In this document: positions 12,501 through 37,288 of the stretch, piece after piece
Numbering within the stretch: position 1 is the first letter of the stretch
How the letters are laid out: each line of letters begins with the position of its first letter
DNA from: Zygnema cylindricum
Taxonomy: Eukaryota; Streptophyta; Zygnematophyceae; Zygnematales; Zygnemataceae
Length of the DNA: 64,000 bases
Direction: 5' to 3'
NCBI GenBank assembly: GCA_037447655.1
Contig: JBBHKE010000927.1
Location: 202,400-266,399, forward strand
Notes under the pieces: generated by a model
Databases searched by the model: none
Told to the model about the DNA's origin: nothing
Seen by the model: the letters and a program-made list of their open reading frames with translations, nothing else
Translations under genes and position numbers: made by a program

Positions 12501-14420
12501 TCTTATGGAATCAGAAAACATGTTTGTAAGTAGTAATGCTAGTATGATATTTATGGTAGTACAGATAGTATAGATAGTAAAAGTATAGATAGGAAGTAAT
12601 CACACCTCACTCGCTATTGCCTGGTTATTGACAGGCTTAAACCGAGGAATAACAGATATGTTGGAAAGTCGGTCTCTTCTTCTTAAGTGAACTGATAGAT
12701 TCAGAATAAGGACCCTTGTTTAGCTGAATTCCACTGTATATGTTGTGATACATTTTTTCTTTGCGCCTCTTATAGCTGAATCGCATTGTATATTGGTACA
12801 TCTTATTTTTTGCTCCTCTCCCTCTCCCTCTCGCTCTCCCCCTCCCTCTCCCTCCCTCTCCCTCTCCCTCTCCCTCTTCTCGCTTGTCGCAGGTTTTGAC
12901 AGATTTTGTTGTCCATGACCTTAACACGGATCCGAAACTTCCCTATGAGGACAATTCCTTCGACATCATCACTAATGCGGTATTGCATTCGTGCGTACCC
13001 ACGTGTCACTCTCAAAAAAATTCTGTCCTTTTTTTTCTATTCTTCGTATTCCTTTTATTTCTGTTCTTCATATTCCTTTTTTTTCACTTCTTCGTATTCC
13101 TTTTTTTCTGTTCTTCATATTACTTTATTTTCTAATTTTTCATATTTATTTTTCTCTGTTTTTCAAATTCCTTTTTTTCCTGTAAGAATTTAAACTAGAA
13201 AAACGTCCATATTAGAGTTGCAAGGAGAGTTTTATCCTCTCCTCTCCTCTCCACTTCTCTAAGGCAAGAAAGACCCAATTTCAGAACCCATCCAATGACT
13301 AGCTGCTGTGTTAGACTGACATTCATAGAGTCCCAATTGAACCAGCCTCCCGTTGCCCTTTAACTACTTTTTCTTTCTTTTTGTCTTTTGATTCTATTTT
13401 TTATTTCTACGTGTCCTTTGATTCTATATGTTCTTTCTATTCGTGGGTAAATATATTTTCTGTCTTTTTTTTTGCAGGTAAGCGTAGATTATTTAAATAA
13501 ACCTCTTGAGGTTTTCCGAGAAATGCGACGTGTTTTGAAACCCGGAGGTTTGGCGGCCATGAGGTATGTGAAGGCATAATTTGGTCATAATGTATATACT
13601 TCAAAACTAAGGTTCTCATCAGATTTGACACTCTCCTTCTAAAGACGAGGCTCAGGGTTTTTTTTAAGCAACCTGCTTGATGATGAACAAGACTATTTTG
13701 TTCAGTTTCATGTTTTGAAAAACATTTTCCTTTTGTTTAATGAATGCTTGATCGTGATTTTTCTGTATTTGGTGATTTTTCATATGTTTCCTTTACCTTT
13801 TCTTTAGGTCCTATCTTGTCCTTCCTTTCCACTCTTCTCACTTCTCACTTCCTTTTTCCTTCCTCTTATCCTCTCCTCCCTCCTCTTTCTTCCCTCCTTC
13901 TCTCTCTCTGAGCCTCAAACATCTTCCCCTCCTTCATCATCATCCATACTTCCCTCCACTTTCTCCCTCCCTCCCTCCTCTCTCTCTCACACACACACTC
14001 TATCTGTATCAGCTTCTCCAATCATGTTTTTGGACAGCATGATTGAAATTTGGACCGCAACTGGAGATGTCGATCATTGTTTTATTGTTGGAGCATATTT
14101 CCACTATGCGGGCGGTTTTGAACCTCCTCAGGTATTGTTGTGGACATATTTTTTGTCCTTAAAGGTTTTGAGGGTTTTTGATTTTTCAGTGCTTTTAGGG
14201 TTTTAGTTTTTGTTAGGCTTTTAGGAAGTTGTAGGTCAAGCTTTTTGATACACAAACTCTGTGCACTTAATTACGATGAAAATGAGATTTGATACACAAA
14301 TATAGTCTGTTACCAGTGTGTATTTATTTATCTATTTATATATGTATTCCCTTACCAATCCTGTTTGAAAGGGAGAAGTACATGTATCTTATATATTTAT
14401 AATGTTATTTGTTAATAATA

Positions 14421-14485
<65 letters not shown>

Positions 14486-14808
14486 TTGTATAGTATCTAA
14501 CCCACCCAGCTCGTTGAGAAATGAAATCGATACTTCCTACAGAAAGGGGAGGGGGAGGGGGAGGGAGAGGGAAATGGAGAGAGAGAGCGAGAGAGGAGAG
14601 AGGGAAGGAGAGGGAGGGAGATGGAGATAGGGAGAGGGAGGATCTGATAATAATGTACAATTTGCGATGCGATTTAATCTTTGGACTTTTTAACTTCTGA
14701 TATTTATTCTATGGAGGGATTTGCTGCGAACAGGTGAAAGACATTTCTCCCAATCCTGGTAGGACCGATCCAATGTATGTCGTTTTTTCCAGGAAGTTGC
14801 CTGCCTAA
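9600..14808 (+). CDS. Plastid-type SAM-dependent methyltransferase (Methyltransf_11-like)
   Basis: Class I methyltransferase of a family found in plants and algae; its substrate is not known to me. Exons: 9600-9926, 10509-10576, 11648-11795, 12102-12182, 12893-12979, 13478-13563, 14038-14131 and 14734-14808, giving 321 aa. Residues 1-109 are Ser/Arg-rich with a hydrophobic stretch (GVLGLLLLAGGG) and then PALARA, suggesting a plastid transit peptide plus a thylakoid-type signal. The core follows: SPRFVTHIDD (141-150), the glycine-poor SAM motif ILDMCSSW (174-181), PYEDNSFDIITNA (225-237), PLEVFREMRRVLKPGG and the C-terminal GAYFHYAGGFEPPQ. Odd point: the segment homologous to FSNxxF lies at 14,013-14,030 but out of frame with what follows. 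I used the phase-correct acceptor at 14,037, which drops about eight residues. A base error in the T run at 14,027-14,031 is the alternative. Confidence 0.88.
13020..13190 (+). repeat. T-rich tandem repeat (about 33 bp unit) in methyltransferase intron
   Basis: Four to five degenerate copies of a unit containing TTCTTCATATTCC followed by a T run, shortly after the 5' splice site of exon 12893-12979. Phe/Ser/Tyr-rich frames across it are repeat artefacts. Confidence 0.7.
14424..14482 (+). repeat. (TA)n microsatellite
   Basis: About 29 uninterrupted TA units in the last methyltransferase intron. Confidence 0.95.
14541..14641 (+). repeat. GA-rich purine tract
   Basis: About 100 bases of almost pure purine (GGGGGAGGGGGAGG then GAGAGAGAGCGAGAG) in the last methyltransferase intron. 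The purine strand is the sense strand here, opposite to the pyrimidine tracts seen in most other introns of the window. Confidence 0.9.
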
Positions 14809-15720
14809 TAGTTTTGGAGAAGTTAAGGAAAGTCGATGAAAGTGAAGGAAAGTCAAGGAAAGGCTCAGTGGTTTTTTTTTTCTGTACACTCATTGATTAG
14901 CCGTTGTCCAGTCTTTTTTTGGACCTTGGCCTGCTTTAAATGCATTCAAGGTATTTTTGTCTTTTTGAAGAGGATTTCGTCGGTTTTCAGGAATTATAAC
15001 TTTTAGAAACGAAACTTCAGCGAATTTTGACAGATTGTACAATATTTCCACTTTGTACTGTTGGTGTTAATGGTTCTGATGGTTCTAATTTAATTTGAGA
15101 TTTTCTCACCCTTCATAAATAATAAAGTTCAATTCTGTTCTTGTGTCGTGGTTGTGTGAAAAATCGCTCGTGATTTTGTCACCTCAAAACAAATGCGATT
15201 TATTGCCGTATTGATGACAAAAATCCAAAAATCTTTCTCATTCTCGTCTCCGTCAATGCAGCGTCAAAAAGCTTTCCATTGGTCTTCAAGATGGAGAATT
15301 ACATTCAAAAGCTTTTGATAGACTTGTGTACTTTGGTGCATTGAAAGTTAATGGAAACCAGTGTTTTGAATCGACTTCTCAACAATTTATCTCAAAATCG
15401 TTGTAAAAAATTTCGATAATGGTGGTTGCTATTGTTGTTTGTCGTTTCTGCATGTTTTGTGATTTTGAAAAACATATTTGCATCCTTCAAGCTGATCTGT
15501 ATCACGGTGTGAAAGTTTTGGTCCAATCAAAGGGGAGACTGGAAGGAGGAGAGTACTCGGTGATGGGAGCACCAAATCGCATCTCTAAACATTCACATTA
15601 GCTTATAACGGTCGGCTGCTACATAGAACTGGTTGCTTTGTTTACAAAGCTCGTTTAGAAGTTAGGCAGACATTTAAACAAGATACATTAGACGGTGAGG
15701 GACAAGGCCGTGTATCACTA
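14809..15720. other. Intergenic stretch after the methyltransferase
   Basis: No recognisable gene, RNA or repeat family. A small open frame at 15,419-15,601 shows no domain and is not proposed as a gene. Confidence 0.4.
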
Positions 15721-15925
15721 CTTTGGTTTAATGTTTTTTTTCGACACTTACATCAACTTTTCTACTTGTTTCATTATCCAATGGTTGCGATTGAAAGGCA
15801 AGATCGTCAGATTTCAATTGACGGTCTTCGCTTGAGAATCGGACATGAGTGCACAGATAAAAGATGTTTTTGCGTGTCAGAAAATACATTAACACTTCTA
15901 GCGACACAGAGCGCAGTAACAAAAT
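15721..15925. mobile_element. Decayed MITE-like element
   Basis: Shares internal blocks with the intact copies: TTCGACACTTACATC at the left, the central GATTGAAAGGCAAGATCGTCAG, a GTGCACAGATAAAAGATG block, and ACATTAACACTTCTAGCG at the right. The ends are poorly preserved, so the limits are approximate. Confidence 0.5.
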
Positions 15926-16192
15926 ATAATCGTACCATATGGCATAAATTGTTGGGAGTAGCGACATTCAATTCTAAGGAAAGAAAACTGCGAGTGGTAG
16001 AGCTTTGTATGTGAGATTTCTCATCCTAGAAAGGACAGGAGCAAAGAAGATAATTGATTGATTTCACTGCGCAATGTGAATCATTAATTATTGAACTCTC
16101 GATGAGTTTTCTCCCAATACCAGGTTGGAGCTCGTTCGTGTACTACATAATTTACTTAAATCAAGCCATATTAAAAAACCTTGTGTGGAAAC

Positions 16193-16405
16193 TACACCAC
16201 TAATTATTATTGTTGTTAAAGTCTCTTTTGCCACTCAAAACATCTTTTCTCGGTTTCTGATTGTCGAATCCGATGGTTGTTACTGGAAGGCAAAATTCCC
16301 ATCTTCTTGTTGGCGGTCTCCGAGTGACAATCCGAGAAAAGTGCACGGAGAAAAGATGTATTAAGTGCAAAAAAACCATTAACACTAATAACGATTACCG
16401 GTTTA
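16193..16405. mobile_element. MITE-like element, about 213 bp
   Basis: Left end TACACCACTAATTATTATTG and right end AACACTAATAACGATTACCG are inverted relative to each other. The internal arms carry TTTGCCACTCAAAACATC and GTGCACGGAGAAAAGATG. It has no coding potential and lies in the gene-poor interval downstream of the methyltransferase. Confidence 0.7.
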
Positions 16406-16511
16406 CTAATCTAACGACAAAGTTGTGATTTCGAATGGAAAACAGTCCTTCAACAACGCCATTTGTTTTTCTCAAGCAGACATTGTCAACCGCACACGAT
16501 CTTGCCTAAAG

Positions 16512-16611
16512 CTCCCTAAAAACCTACGAAATTGTAGCGACGTTAGTAACTCTTGTGAAGGCTCCCTAAAAACCTGCGAAATTGTAGTGACATTATAAAC
16601 TCTTGTGAAGA
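16512..16611 (+). repeat. Tandem duplication, 2 x 50 bp
   Basis: Two adjacent copies of a 50-bp unit starting GCTCCCTAAAAACCT (16512-16561 and 16562-16611) with only a few differences. It lies immediately upstream of the minisatellite at 16.66 kb. Confidence 0.85.
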
Positions 16612-16655
16612 CGGTTTCTCTTCCAAATCTCCAATGGACTACGCTAACCTCCAAC

Positions 16656-17636
16656 AGTATAGTGCGAGTCCTCCTAGTGCGAGTTCTCCTTTTGGTGCGA
16701 GTCCTTCTCCTAGTGCGAGCCCTCCTCCTACTGCGAGTCCTCTTGATGCTAGTCCGCTTTTAGAGCCAATCCTCCTCTTGGTGTTAATCCTCCTCGTGGT
16801 GCGAGTCCTCTTCTTGGTGTGAGTTTTTCTCTTGGTGCGAGTTCTTCTCATTTTGCGAGTCCTCTTTTCTGGTGCAAGTCCCGCTCCTAGAGCAAGTCCT
16901 CCTACTGGTGCTAGTCTGCTTCTAGAGATAACTCTTGGTGCGAATCCACCTCTTGGTGTGAGTTTGCCTTGTGGTGGGAGTCCTTCTCCTGGTGTGAGTC
17001 TTCATTTACTGCGAGTCCGCTTCTTGGTGCGAGTCCTCCTCTTGGTGTAAATCCACCTATGGGTGTGAGTCCGCCTTTTGGTGTGAGTCCTCCTTTGGTG
17101 CGAGTCCGCTTCCTCATGCGATTCCTCCTCTTGGTGCTAGTCCTCTACCTGGTGCGAGTCTTATTCTTGGTGCGAGTCAACCTCTTGGTATGAGTCCGCT
17201 TTTTGGTGCGGGTCCTCCTCCTTGTGCGAGTCCTACTCTTGGTGTGAGTCCTCCTCTTGGTGCGAGTCCTTCTCCTAATGCGAGTTCGATTTGGTGGTGC
17301 GAGTCCTCCTCTAAGTGCGAGTCCTCCTCATGGTGCGAGTCCGCTTCCTGGTGTGGGTCCTCCTTTTGATGAGTGTCCTCCTCCTTGTGCGAGTCCTCGT
17401 CTTGGTGTGAGTTTTTCTCCTGGTGTGTGTATGCTTCCTGGTGCGAGTGCTCCTTTTGGTGTGATGAGTCTTTTTGGTGCGAGTCCTCCTCTTGCTACGA
17501 GTCCGCCTATTAGTGCGAGTCCTCCACTTAAAGTGAGTCCTCCTCTTGGTGCGAGTCCTCCTGCTATGAGTCCGCCTCTTAGTGCGAGTCCTCCACTTAG
17601 AGTGAGTCCTCCTCTTGGTGCGAGTCCGCTTTCTGG
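16656..17636 (+). repeat. 18-bp minisatellite (GGTGCGAGTCCTCCTCTT), about 1 kb
   Basis: Roughly 50 imperfect copies of GGTGCGAGTCCTCCTCTT. In the right frame the unit reads Gly-Ala-Ser-Pro-Pro-Leu; the opposite strand reads a Gly/Leu/Ala/Arg hexapeptide. An ATG at 16,634 opens a frame (MDYANLQQYSASPPS) into the array, but the open plus-strand frames are 16,634-16,822, 16,832-17,050, 16,969-17,193 and 17,257-17,670, so the array is not open throughout in one frame. I therefore annotate a minisatellite, not a gene. A cell-wall-like Pro/Ser-rich protein broken by indels is the alternative. Confidence 0.85.
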
Positions 17637-17663
17637 TGAAAAATGCATTCGTTACTTACGTTT

Positions 17664-18250
17664 GTGGTGATTGTATACGGCGGTAATACCTGTGGCGGAT
17701 GTCAATGTCTACAATATGTTTTCCCACCCTGTTTTTTATTACTGCTTGTGATGTTATGTGTGGCATTGTAAACCTACACCATTCCGACTTGTGTTGTTTA
17801 TGGTTGGAGAAGATGCCTTTGTCTTTTCTTCTCTGATCCCTATGAAATGGCATCAGAATCTTGAGACCCATGCAAAAAAGAATCGGCAAACGAACAAAAA
17901 AAAACAAATCGTGTAATTTTCCCCTTCGTCTAAAATCGTATGAAACTTTTGAAAACTCTTTACACATGCGACGTTGTTTTCATATTTGTCGGGTGGTGAT
18001 ACTTTAGAGATGTGTTTCAAGGCAAAGTTTGGAGATGACGTGGTATAACATGGCAGTGGACAACGAAAGACGATAACATGTGGTACATTCTTAGTTTTAC
18101 GTTGACGCAAATTGAACTTCCAATTTTTTCACTTTTTTCGTACGATTGCTATTTAATCAGTACTGCGCTAAGTTTTTTAGAAAAATGACAAAAAAAAACC
18201 CCTTTGGCACGTTGAGACACGACTTCAAGTCGCCCAGTCTGGTTGACTTG
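17664..18250 (+). repeat. Diverged dispersed repeat, copy 1
   Basis: About 0.6 kb whose blocks recur in the same order 2 kb downstream (19,627-20,290): TTGTATACGGCGG, ATGTCTACAAT, TTTTTTATTACTGC, TCTTGAGACCC, CAAATCGTG, GGACAACGAAAGACGA and AATGACAAAAAAAAACCC. No protein is encoded. It could be an old LTR or another transposon remnant. Confidence 0.6.
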
Positions 18251-19626
18251 ACAAAAGTAGCTCCCAAGGTACAAATGCTTTTTACTTTTTGCTTTGCTTT
18301 TACTACTGTTAGGTTCATTTTGGCAATAAAGGTATTATAGCCATTTTTTCACATCACAACGAGTACAAACTGGTGGAAAATATGTAAAGATGTAATTCTT
18401 CGTAGGGTTCAATATGGTTGTTCATCATACATTTTAGTTACGAAAATGGTAAAGAACTTTCGGCTTTGTCGTTGTTTATTACTCCTAACTCTGTCTTACT
18501 ACCAAAAAACTTAAAAGTTCTCTATAGCAGAAAAGGACAAATTGAGTTATATGTTTAGAGATATTGAGTTATTTTTTTGTGATCTCTACTTAGGCAATTA
18601 TAATGACGATCTCGATTGTTCGATGTCGAAGACAGTGGACAGTGAATAGTGCAGCTTGAGATTATGCGACGATTATGGGCATCAAAAAAATAGGACTTGC
18701 AACGAGAAAATTTGATGTCGTACGAAAAATGTGTGATAACCAAAGTACATTTTGCGTCATCTTGAAACTTTAAATGTACTCCAATTTGGCGTAACTTTTT
18801 TCTTGGCCCACAACCACGTCATGGCAACTCATCTTCAAACTTTTATTATAATTGACTCGCGAGGTGAGTTTATTTGAAGGAATAGTTGATCGACGAATAG
18901 GAAAACGTTATCGCATGCTTCAATTTTTTTTCATTTTTTTTGCACGAAGGGGAGTACGCACTTTTTTTGTCCCTGCTCGTCACGTGTATGTACGTAGGAA
19001 AATGACAGAAAAAAAATCGCAAGGGTCTTGGACCTCTATTTCCATTCATGGGTCCTTTGCAAAAGTTTACGTCGCCCTCGCCTCCCCCCATCTTTCTCAC
19101 TCAACTGCTCCTCTCTCTCTCTCGCTTGTGAACGGGTTTTTTTTTTGTTTAATACGTTTGGTTGTAGTTTGATGGCATATCTAGTGATAATGGATAAAAA
19201 TAAAGAAATCGGGAAGCCATGGCGGAGAGTTTTGGTACTAATTTCGTCAAAAGTGGGCATGACTTTGCAATGTCACAAAAGCATAAACATCTCAATGTCA
19301 CAAAAAAATCGACGTCTACAACCGTCGCTATTTTTGTAGACGTCACCATTTTTAAGAAGTTTCGTAGTCGTCTTCAATCGTCACTAGTTGTACCTACGTC
19401 TACAACCATCACAATTCAACGTTACGATTCCGTTCTTTGACATAGGAACACTTTGAAAAGTATTAGAGATAATCTTTGCTAAAATCCAAAGTATCGGTTA
19501 CATGGGCACACCGCCTTAGGGCGTCTCCGTGTACTTATAACTTAGCGAAAAAACTTTTTTTTTTAGTGCAGATCCGACGGACCCGGATTTCAGACGACCC
19601 TATGTGTAACAACGAGATAGTTACTT
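18251..19626. other. Gene-free spacer between the two diverged repeats
   Basis: No gene is recognised. It contains a third, partial match to the flanking repeat (about 18,985-19,060, block AAATGACAGAAAAAAAATCG) and a perfect 11-bp hairpin with arms GACGTCTACAA (19,311-19,321) and TTGTAGACGTC (19,334-19,344). No transposase or reverse transcriptase fragment is visible. Confidence 0.45.
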
Positions 19627-20290
19627 AAGGGTGTGACAATTGTATACGCTGACAATGCCCGTGACGACTGTCAACGTCTACAATCTGTGATGACGCACGT
19701 TCTTTTTTATAACTGCGTGTGACGTCGCACGAGTTTTCGTGACATTGTAGACGTACCGCTTTTCCAGGCACGACCATTCACGGTTAAAAAATATGCAATT
19801 TGCCTTTGCGTCGCCCGTCTGCTCGACGCGAAATGTCATCGAAATTTTGAGACCCTTGGCGAAATAAAATCCGTACCAGGCGCAAACGGACAAAACCAAA
19901 CAAATTGTGCACTTTGCCTTGTCGTACCCGATCCCAAAGGGACAAAAAATAACGAATGCTATACCTTTCGCCGTCGCTTGAATTTGTTTGAAATTTGTGT
20001 AAAAAATTTACACGTGCGAATACGTGTTCCTATTTGTTTTTCGCATATACTTTGTTTTAAAACACATCTTCCCTGTGTTTTAAAGAGAAGGTTGAATGAC
20101 GTTTTTTGGCGTGGTCGTGGGTCGAAGAACACAAGACGACAACATATAGTACATCCTAAATTCGATGATGACGCAAAATGTACTTCTCGTTTTTTCTATT
20201 TTTTTTGTACGGTTGAAACTTACGCGGTACGACTCTAAGTTTGACAGGAAAACGACAGAAAAAAACCCTTAATTTGGCACATGGAGACGC
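19627..20290 (+). repeat. Diverged dispersed repeat, copy 2
   Basis: Parallel to 17,664-18,250 with matching blocks in order: TTGTATACGCTGA, CGTCTACAATCTG, TTTTTTATAACTGC, TTTTGAGACCC, CAAATTGTG, AACACAAGACGACAACAT and AACGACAGAAAAAAACCC. Divergence is substantial, so the duplication is old. Confidence 0.6.
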
Positions 20291-21872
20291 ACCCTTGGTT
20301 CCATCGACATCTAATATCTGCAAACCCACATATGGCCCATGAATAAGCCCATGCCACTTATCCAATTCAAATTAAACCGTACATCCGTACAAAACCAACA
20401 GGTTTGTACGGCGGAAGGACAGTCCCAATCTAAACCTTTGCGACAGTTTATTCAACAAGCTTCGAGCACGTGCAAACCCAAGCGGAAAAATCCCATACCA
20501 AGCTTTGTCAACACATAATTTTCAATTAGCGAACTAAATTGACAACACATTATCGTCAGAATAGTATAGTTAATTTGCGGCGAAGTTTATGTAGCAAATT
20601 AGTAAGATTCATCCATACCACACCATAGGCATAAAATTGCGTTTAGAGCCATAAAAGCTTGCATACATTTCAAAGCCCAATAAAACGTAACAAAAATCAA
20701 TCAGATCTATACTAGGGATCCAGATTAAATTAGAGCCTTTTCTTCATACCAAAAGGATATCTCAAAATTTTCATTTAGTGAAACTTACAGGACTGCAATT
20801 GAAGTTGTTGCTCGAATCTCCCATAAAACATGTTATGCAAGAAAAAAGCAATATAAGTATCGCCTCACGACGTGAAGTCCTCTGCAAATCACCAACCATA
20901 TCCAAAGACGTGTCACAAAAGTTGTCTCAGCAGAAGTACAACATTACAAAGCACCATGTATGCAAGCTTTCCCGACTCGAATCCCGATGCCACCCCTTTT
21001 GTACCCCCGGACTCAGATGGTTTACCATCGTGCTTTTTAATTTATCCTGTGGGGCTGCGTTTTCATACAAAGTAGAGTGGAAATGCTACTTTGTTAAACC
21101 GAAAAGACGAAGAAGCTTCGAAACATCTCTGACAAATGATTCGTCATGCAAGGAGTTTGAAAAGTGTTCCTTGCATAGCCAGCAAGGCGGTTTGAGCGGC
21201 CACGTCAGCTCATTTTTTGCAAATAGAACGACGACACGCGGTACAGGAGCTGCTCCGATTGGCGAGATTGTCCCTTACCTTCGGACAGTCAGCCACTTCA
21301 ACCAATGGTGTGCATTTTCCAGCTGGCGAACGAACATTGGTCAAAAACCATCAGTTCTACTGTTGACTTTTGGTCTGACACGCTGACTGCTCCTTGGAGG
21401 ACTCGAAAAAAGTTTTGGAAGCTTGGCACTACAGTACAGTACTGTAGCACTTTTTGCGATCTTTATATTCTGCAAAGTCTAGAAAAAGTGAAAACCAATT
21501 AATAGAATACGTACTTTGAATCGGACGAATCGGGACCGTTTAAGAACAGCAACATACGAAATAAAATTTATCGCAACGGATGAAAAAGTACACCTGGCTG
21601 AAAAAAGCAAAAAGAGCAGACAGTCAACCACTGCTAGGGCTACGCTGCTGTACGGTATATTCGAACAGCGGGCCTGTCGATTTTCCAGACATTCCATATC
21701 CCGATCCGGACCAATGGCGCTCTATCACAAATCGAGTCGGACGCCTCACGACAACCATTTTAAATCACAGTTCCCATAGGTACAGTCCGATAAGACCTAT
21801 AATTTTTTGTGTACTCTGCGGAATTTTACGCACTTTTCGAACAAAACTTAGATATCATATCATAGAGTACAG
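20291..21872. other. Intergenic region upstream of SS4
   Basis: No recognised gene. A 202-codon open frame (20,778-21,386) starts at a GTG, has no identifiable domain and overlaps a short word (ACTCAGATGGTTTACCATCG at 21,011-21,030) that recurs elsewhere in the window, so it is more likely chance or repeat sequence. An exon of an unknown gene cannot be excluded. Confidence 0.35.
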
Positions 21873-22089
21873 TACACCATGTATCGCAATTAGTGTTCTT
21901 GTTTTTTTCGTCTCTTAAAACATTTTTTCCCGTACACACGTTCAATTGTAGATCGGACGGTCGTAGTTGAAAAGTGAAATTCTCAGCTTCCGATCGCCGG
22001 TCTCAAATTGAAAATGGACAAGCGTGTACGGAGAAAAGATGTTTTAAGTGGCGAAAAAATTATGAACACTGATAGCGATTCACGGTGTA
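21873..22089. mobile_element. MITE-like element just upstream of SS4
   Basis: 217 bp between TACACCATGTATCGCAATTA at the left and the inverted GATAGCGATTCACGGTGTA at the right. The internal arms carry CCGTACACACGTTCAA and GGACAAGCGTGTACGGAGAA. Its right end is only 184 bp from the SS4 start codon, so it could lie in or near the promoter. Confidence 0.75.
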
Positions 22090-22272
22090 CGGTGTACTAT
22101 ACTGTATTGTTACAATGCCTCAATAGTCAATGCATAACGTACGGGTAATGTCGTACCCACTACCGTACCGTACTCACCAATACCGTATGCAAGACGCACC
22201 TTCGGGGGATTCTCTCTCTCTCCTGCCTCTCTCTATTTCTGTATCTTGTCAGTTTTATTCCACAAGGCAGCC

Positions 22273-35789
<13,517 letters not shown>

Positions 35790-37063
35790 AAACTCTAAAA
35801 CCCTAATTCCCTAAATCCCAAAATCTGGATTTAACAGAGGGAGTTCATTTTAGATACTGAGAGTACTGTTTCAGTCTAGCAAGGTAATTTGAAGCAGAAA
35901 AAAAGGTGGTTCTGGTGCAATCAGGTATGCCTATAAGTCATTTTTGGTTTGTTGTAATATTTACGAGGTTCTTTATGTAGGTAGATTGTATAGAAAAGAG
36001 TTGAATCGACCAGATCACGAAGCTAAAGAAAGAACGCAGTTGTGGTGGTCGACCTTCATAAAGAATGTAATTTTCAACCAGGTATAGGCATTTGTCTTAT
36101 ATAGACTTGCAGTTTTTGTTAGCTAGAAGCATTGGAGGAAAGCTTGTTAGTGCCTGAAGCAGATGTGTAACATTAATAACGGCTTGGGATAGGTAAGAGG
36201 GTCCAGTTAAGTCCGGTCCGTTTTCAACAAAAACCTAATTTTTATTAAGTAGAAGTTCTCAATGTTAACGGTTGCCTGTAACTGAGAGGTAAATGAGTCG
36301 ATTTCACTTTACTTTTGCTTGTCTAGTTTTAGGTCGCCTGATACAGGCTGAAAAAGTATCCCTAACTGACATGTACGTTAAATTTCAGACAATGTACTAA
36401 AAAAAAACTAGCCCACTGCGTGATGTGATGTCGCTTTTTCCCAGAAGGTGTGGATTGTGGACAATGATTCCATTTGCTAGCTATCAATGTTCTTTGTATG
36501 TTTCATATCTTATGAACAGTCCATGTGACGTAAATACAAGTCCATATTCAGGTCCATTTATAATCTCTTGCGAACTTTGAAGTGCAAATTATAAAGTTGA
36601 CAAGTAGAAGGCCTTCAAAAGCCTTTTCAAGCCTTTTTATTGTGTGGCAGGGTTAGGGTAGTATTCTGTTCCAAACATATTGTAATCTTTTTCACGCGGG
36701 GACCTAAAAGTTAAGCATTTGCCAAATAAGTTGAGTGTTTTCCATATGTAAGACATGGAAACAAATGACAATATGCTTGTATGAAATACCTTCCTTAATC
36801 ATGTGTATAACCATTCAACTTTGAATAGCTGAGCTTTTTGCTTCCATGTTGATTACATCAAAATCTCGCGGCTGCCAAATGAGACTGTCGCAGAAAAAGG
36901 AAGAACTCAAGAGTCAATTATCAAAAAGGAAATAGTCATTGGACCTGATGACCCGTATCACTTGCATCAATTCATATATGTACATATGGTCTCTTAACTG
37001 TCTCAGAGCACTTAACATTAAAGCTGGCAACTGTGACAACAATTGAATCTACTAACCACTTAC
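35790..37063. other. Convergent intergenic region 3' of SS4
   Basis: No gene is recognised on the plus strand. On the minus strand a possible acceptor (GCGACAG near 36,890) could follow the exon-like segment at 37,064-37,288, but the short continuation has no recognisable sequence. The stretch must contain the SS4 3' UTR and polyadenylation site, which I cannot place. Confidence 0.35.
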
Positions 37064-37288
37064 CTGCTGATTCTGCTCGAGAATGTCACGACTATCAAAG
37101 ACGTCACCTGGATTTTGAGACAGAAGTTCATTTGCTGTGAACCAATGAAACGTCACAGGACCTTCAATTTTAAAACTTGATTGACCAATGACCAAGATCA
37201 ATGGGCATTGCGGCTTCACAACATCTGGAATCAGAAGGAACATAGAACATCTACCTCGTTGTTTCTTCTCCCAGCTTCGATAGTACAT
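37064..37288 (-). other. Exon-like segment of unknown gene
   Basis: The minus strand carries an open segment with a good acceptor (TGATTCCAG before 37,224) and a consensus donor (CAG|GTAAGT at 37,064). It encodes 53 codons from VVKPQCPLILVIGQ through FHWFTANELLSQNPGDVFDS to LEQNQQ. An ATG at 37,288 upstream in the same frame offers an alternative start. The codon content looks protein-like, but I do not recognise a family. It lies beyond the apparent DCAF4 stop (37,624), so it may be an alternative 3' exon of that gene or part of a separate minus-strand gene. Confidence 0.45.

Noticed and set aside
20778-21386. 202-codon open frame in the SS4 upstream region
   Set aside because: Starts with GTG, has no recognisable domain, and overlaps a short dispersed word; no splice or promoter evidence supports a gene.
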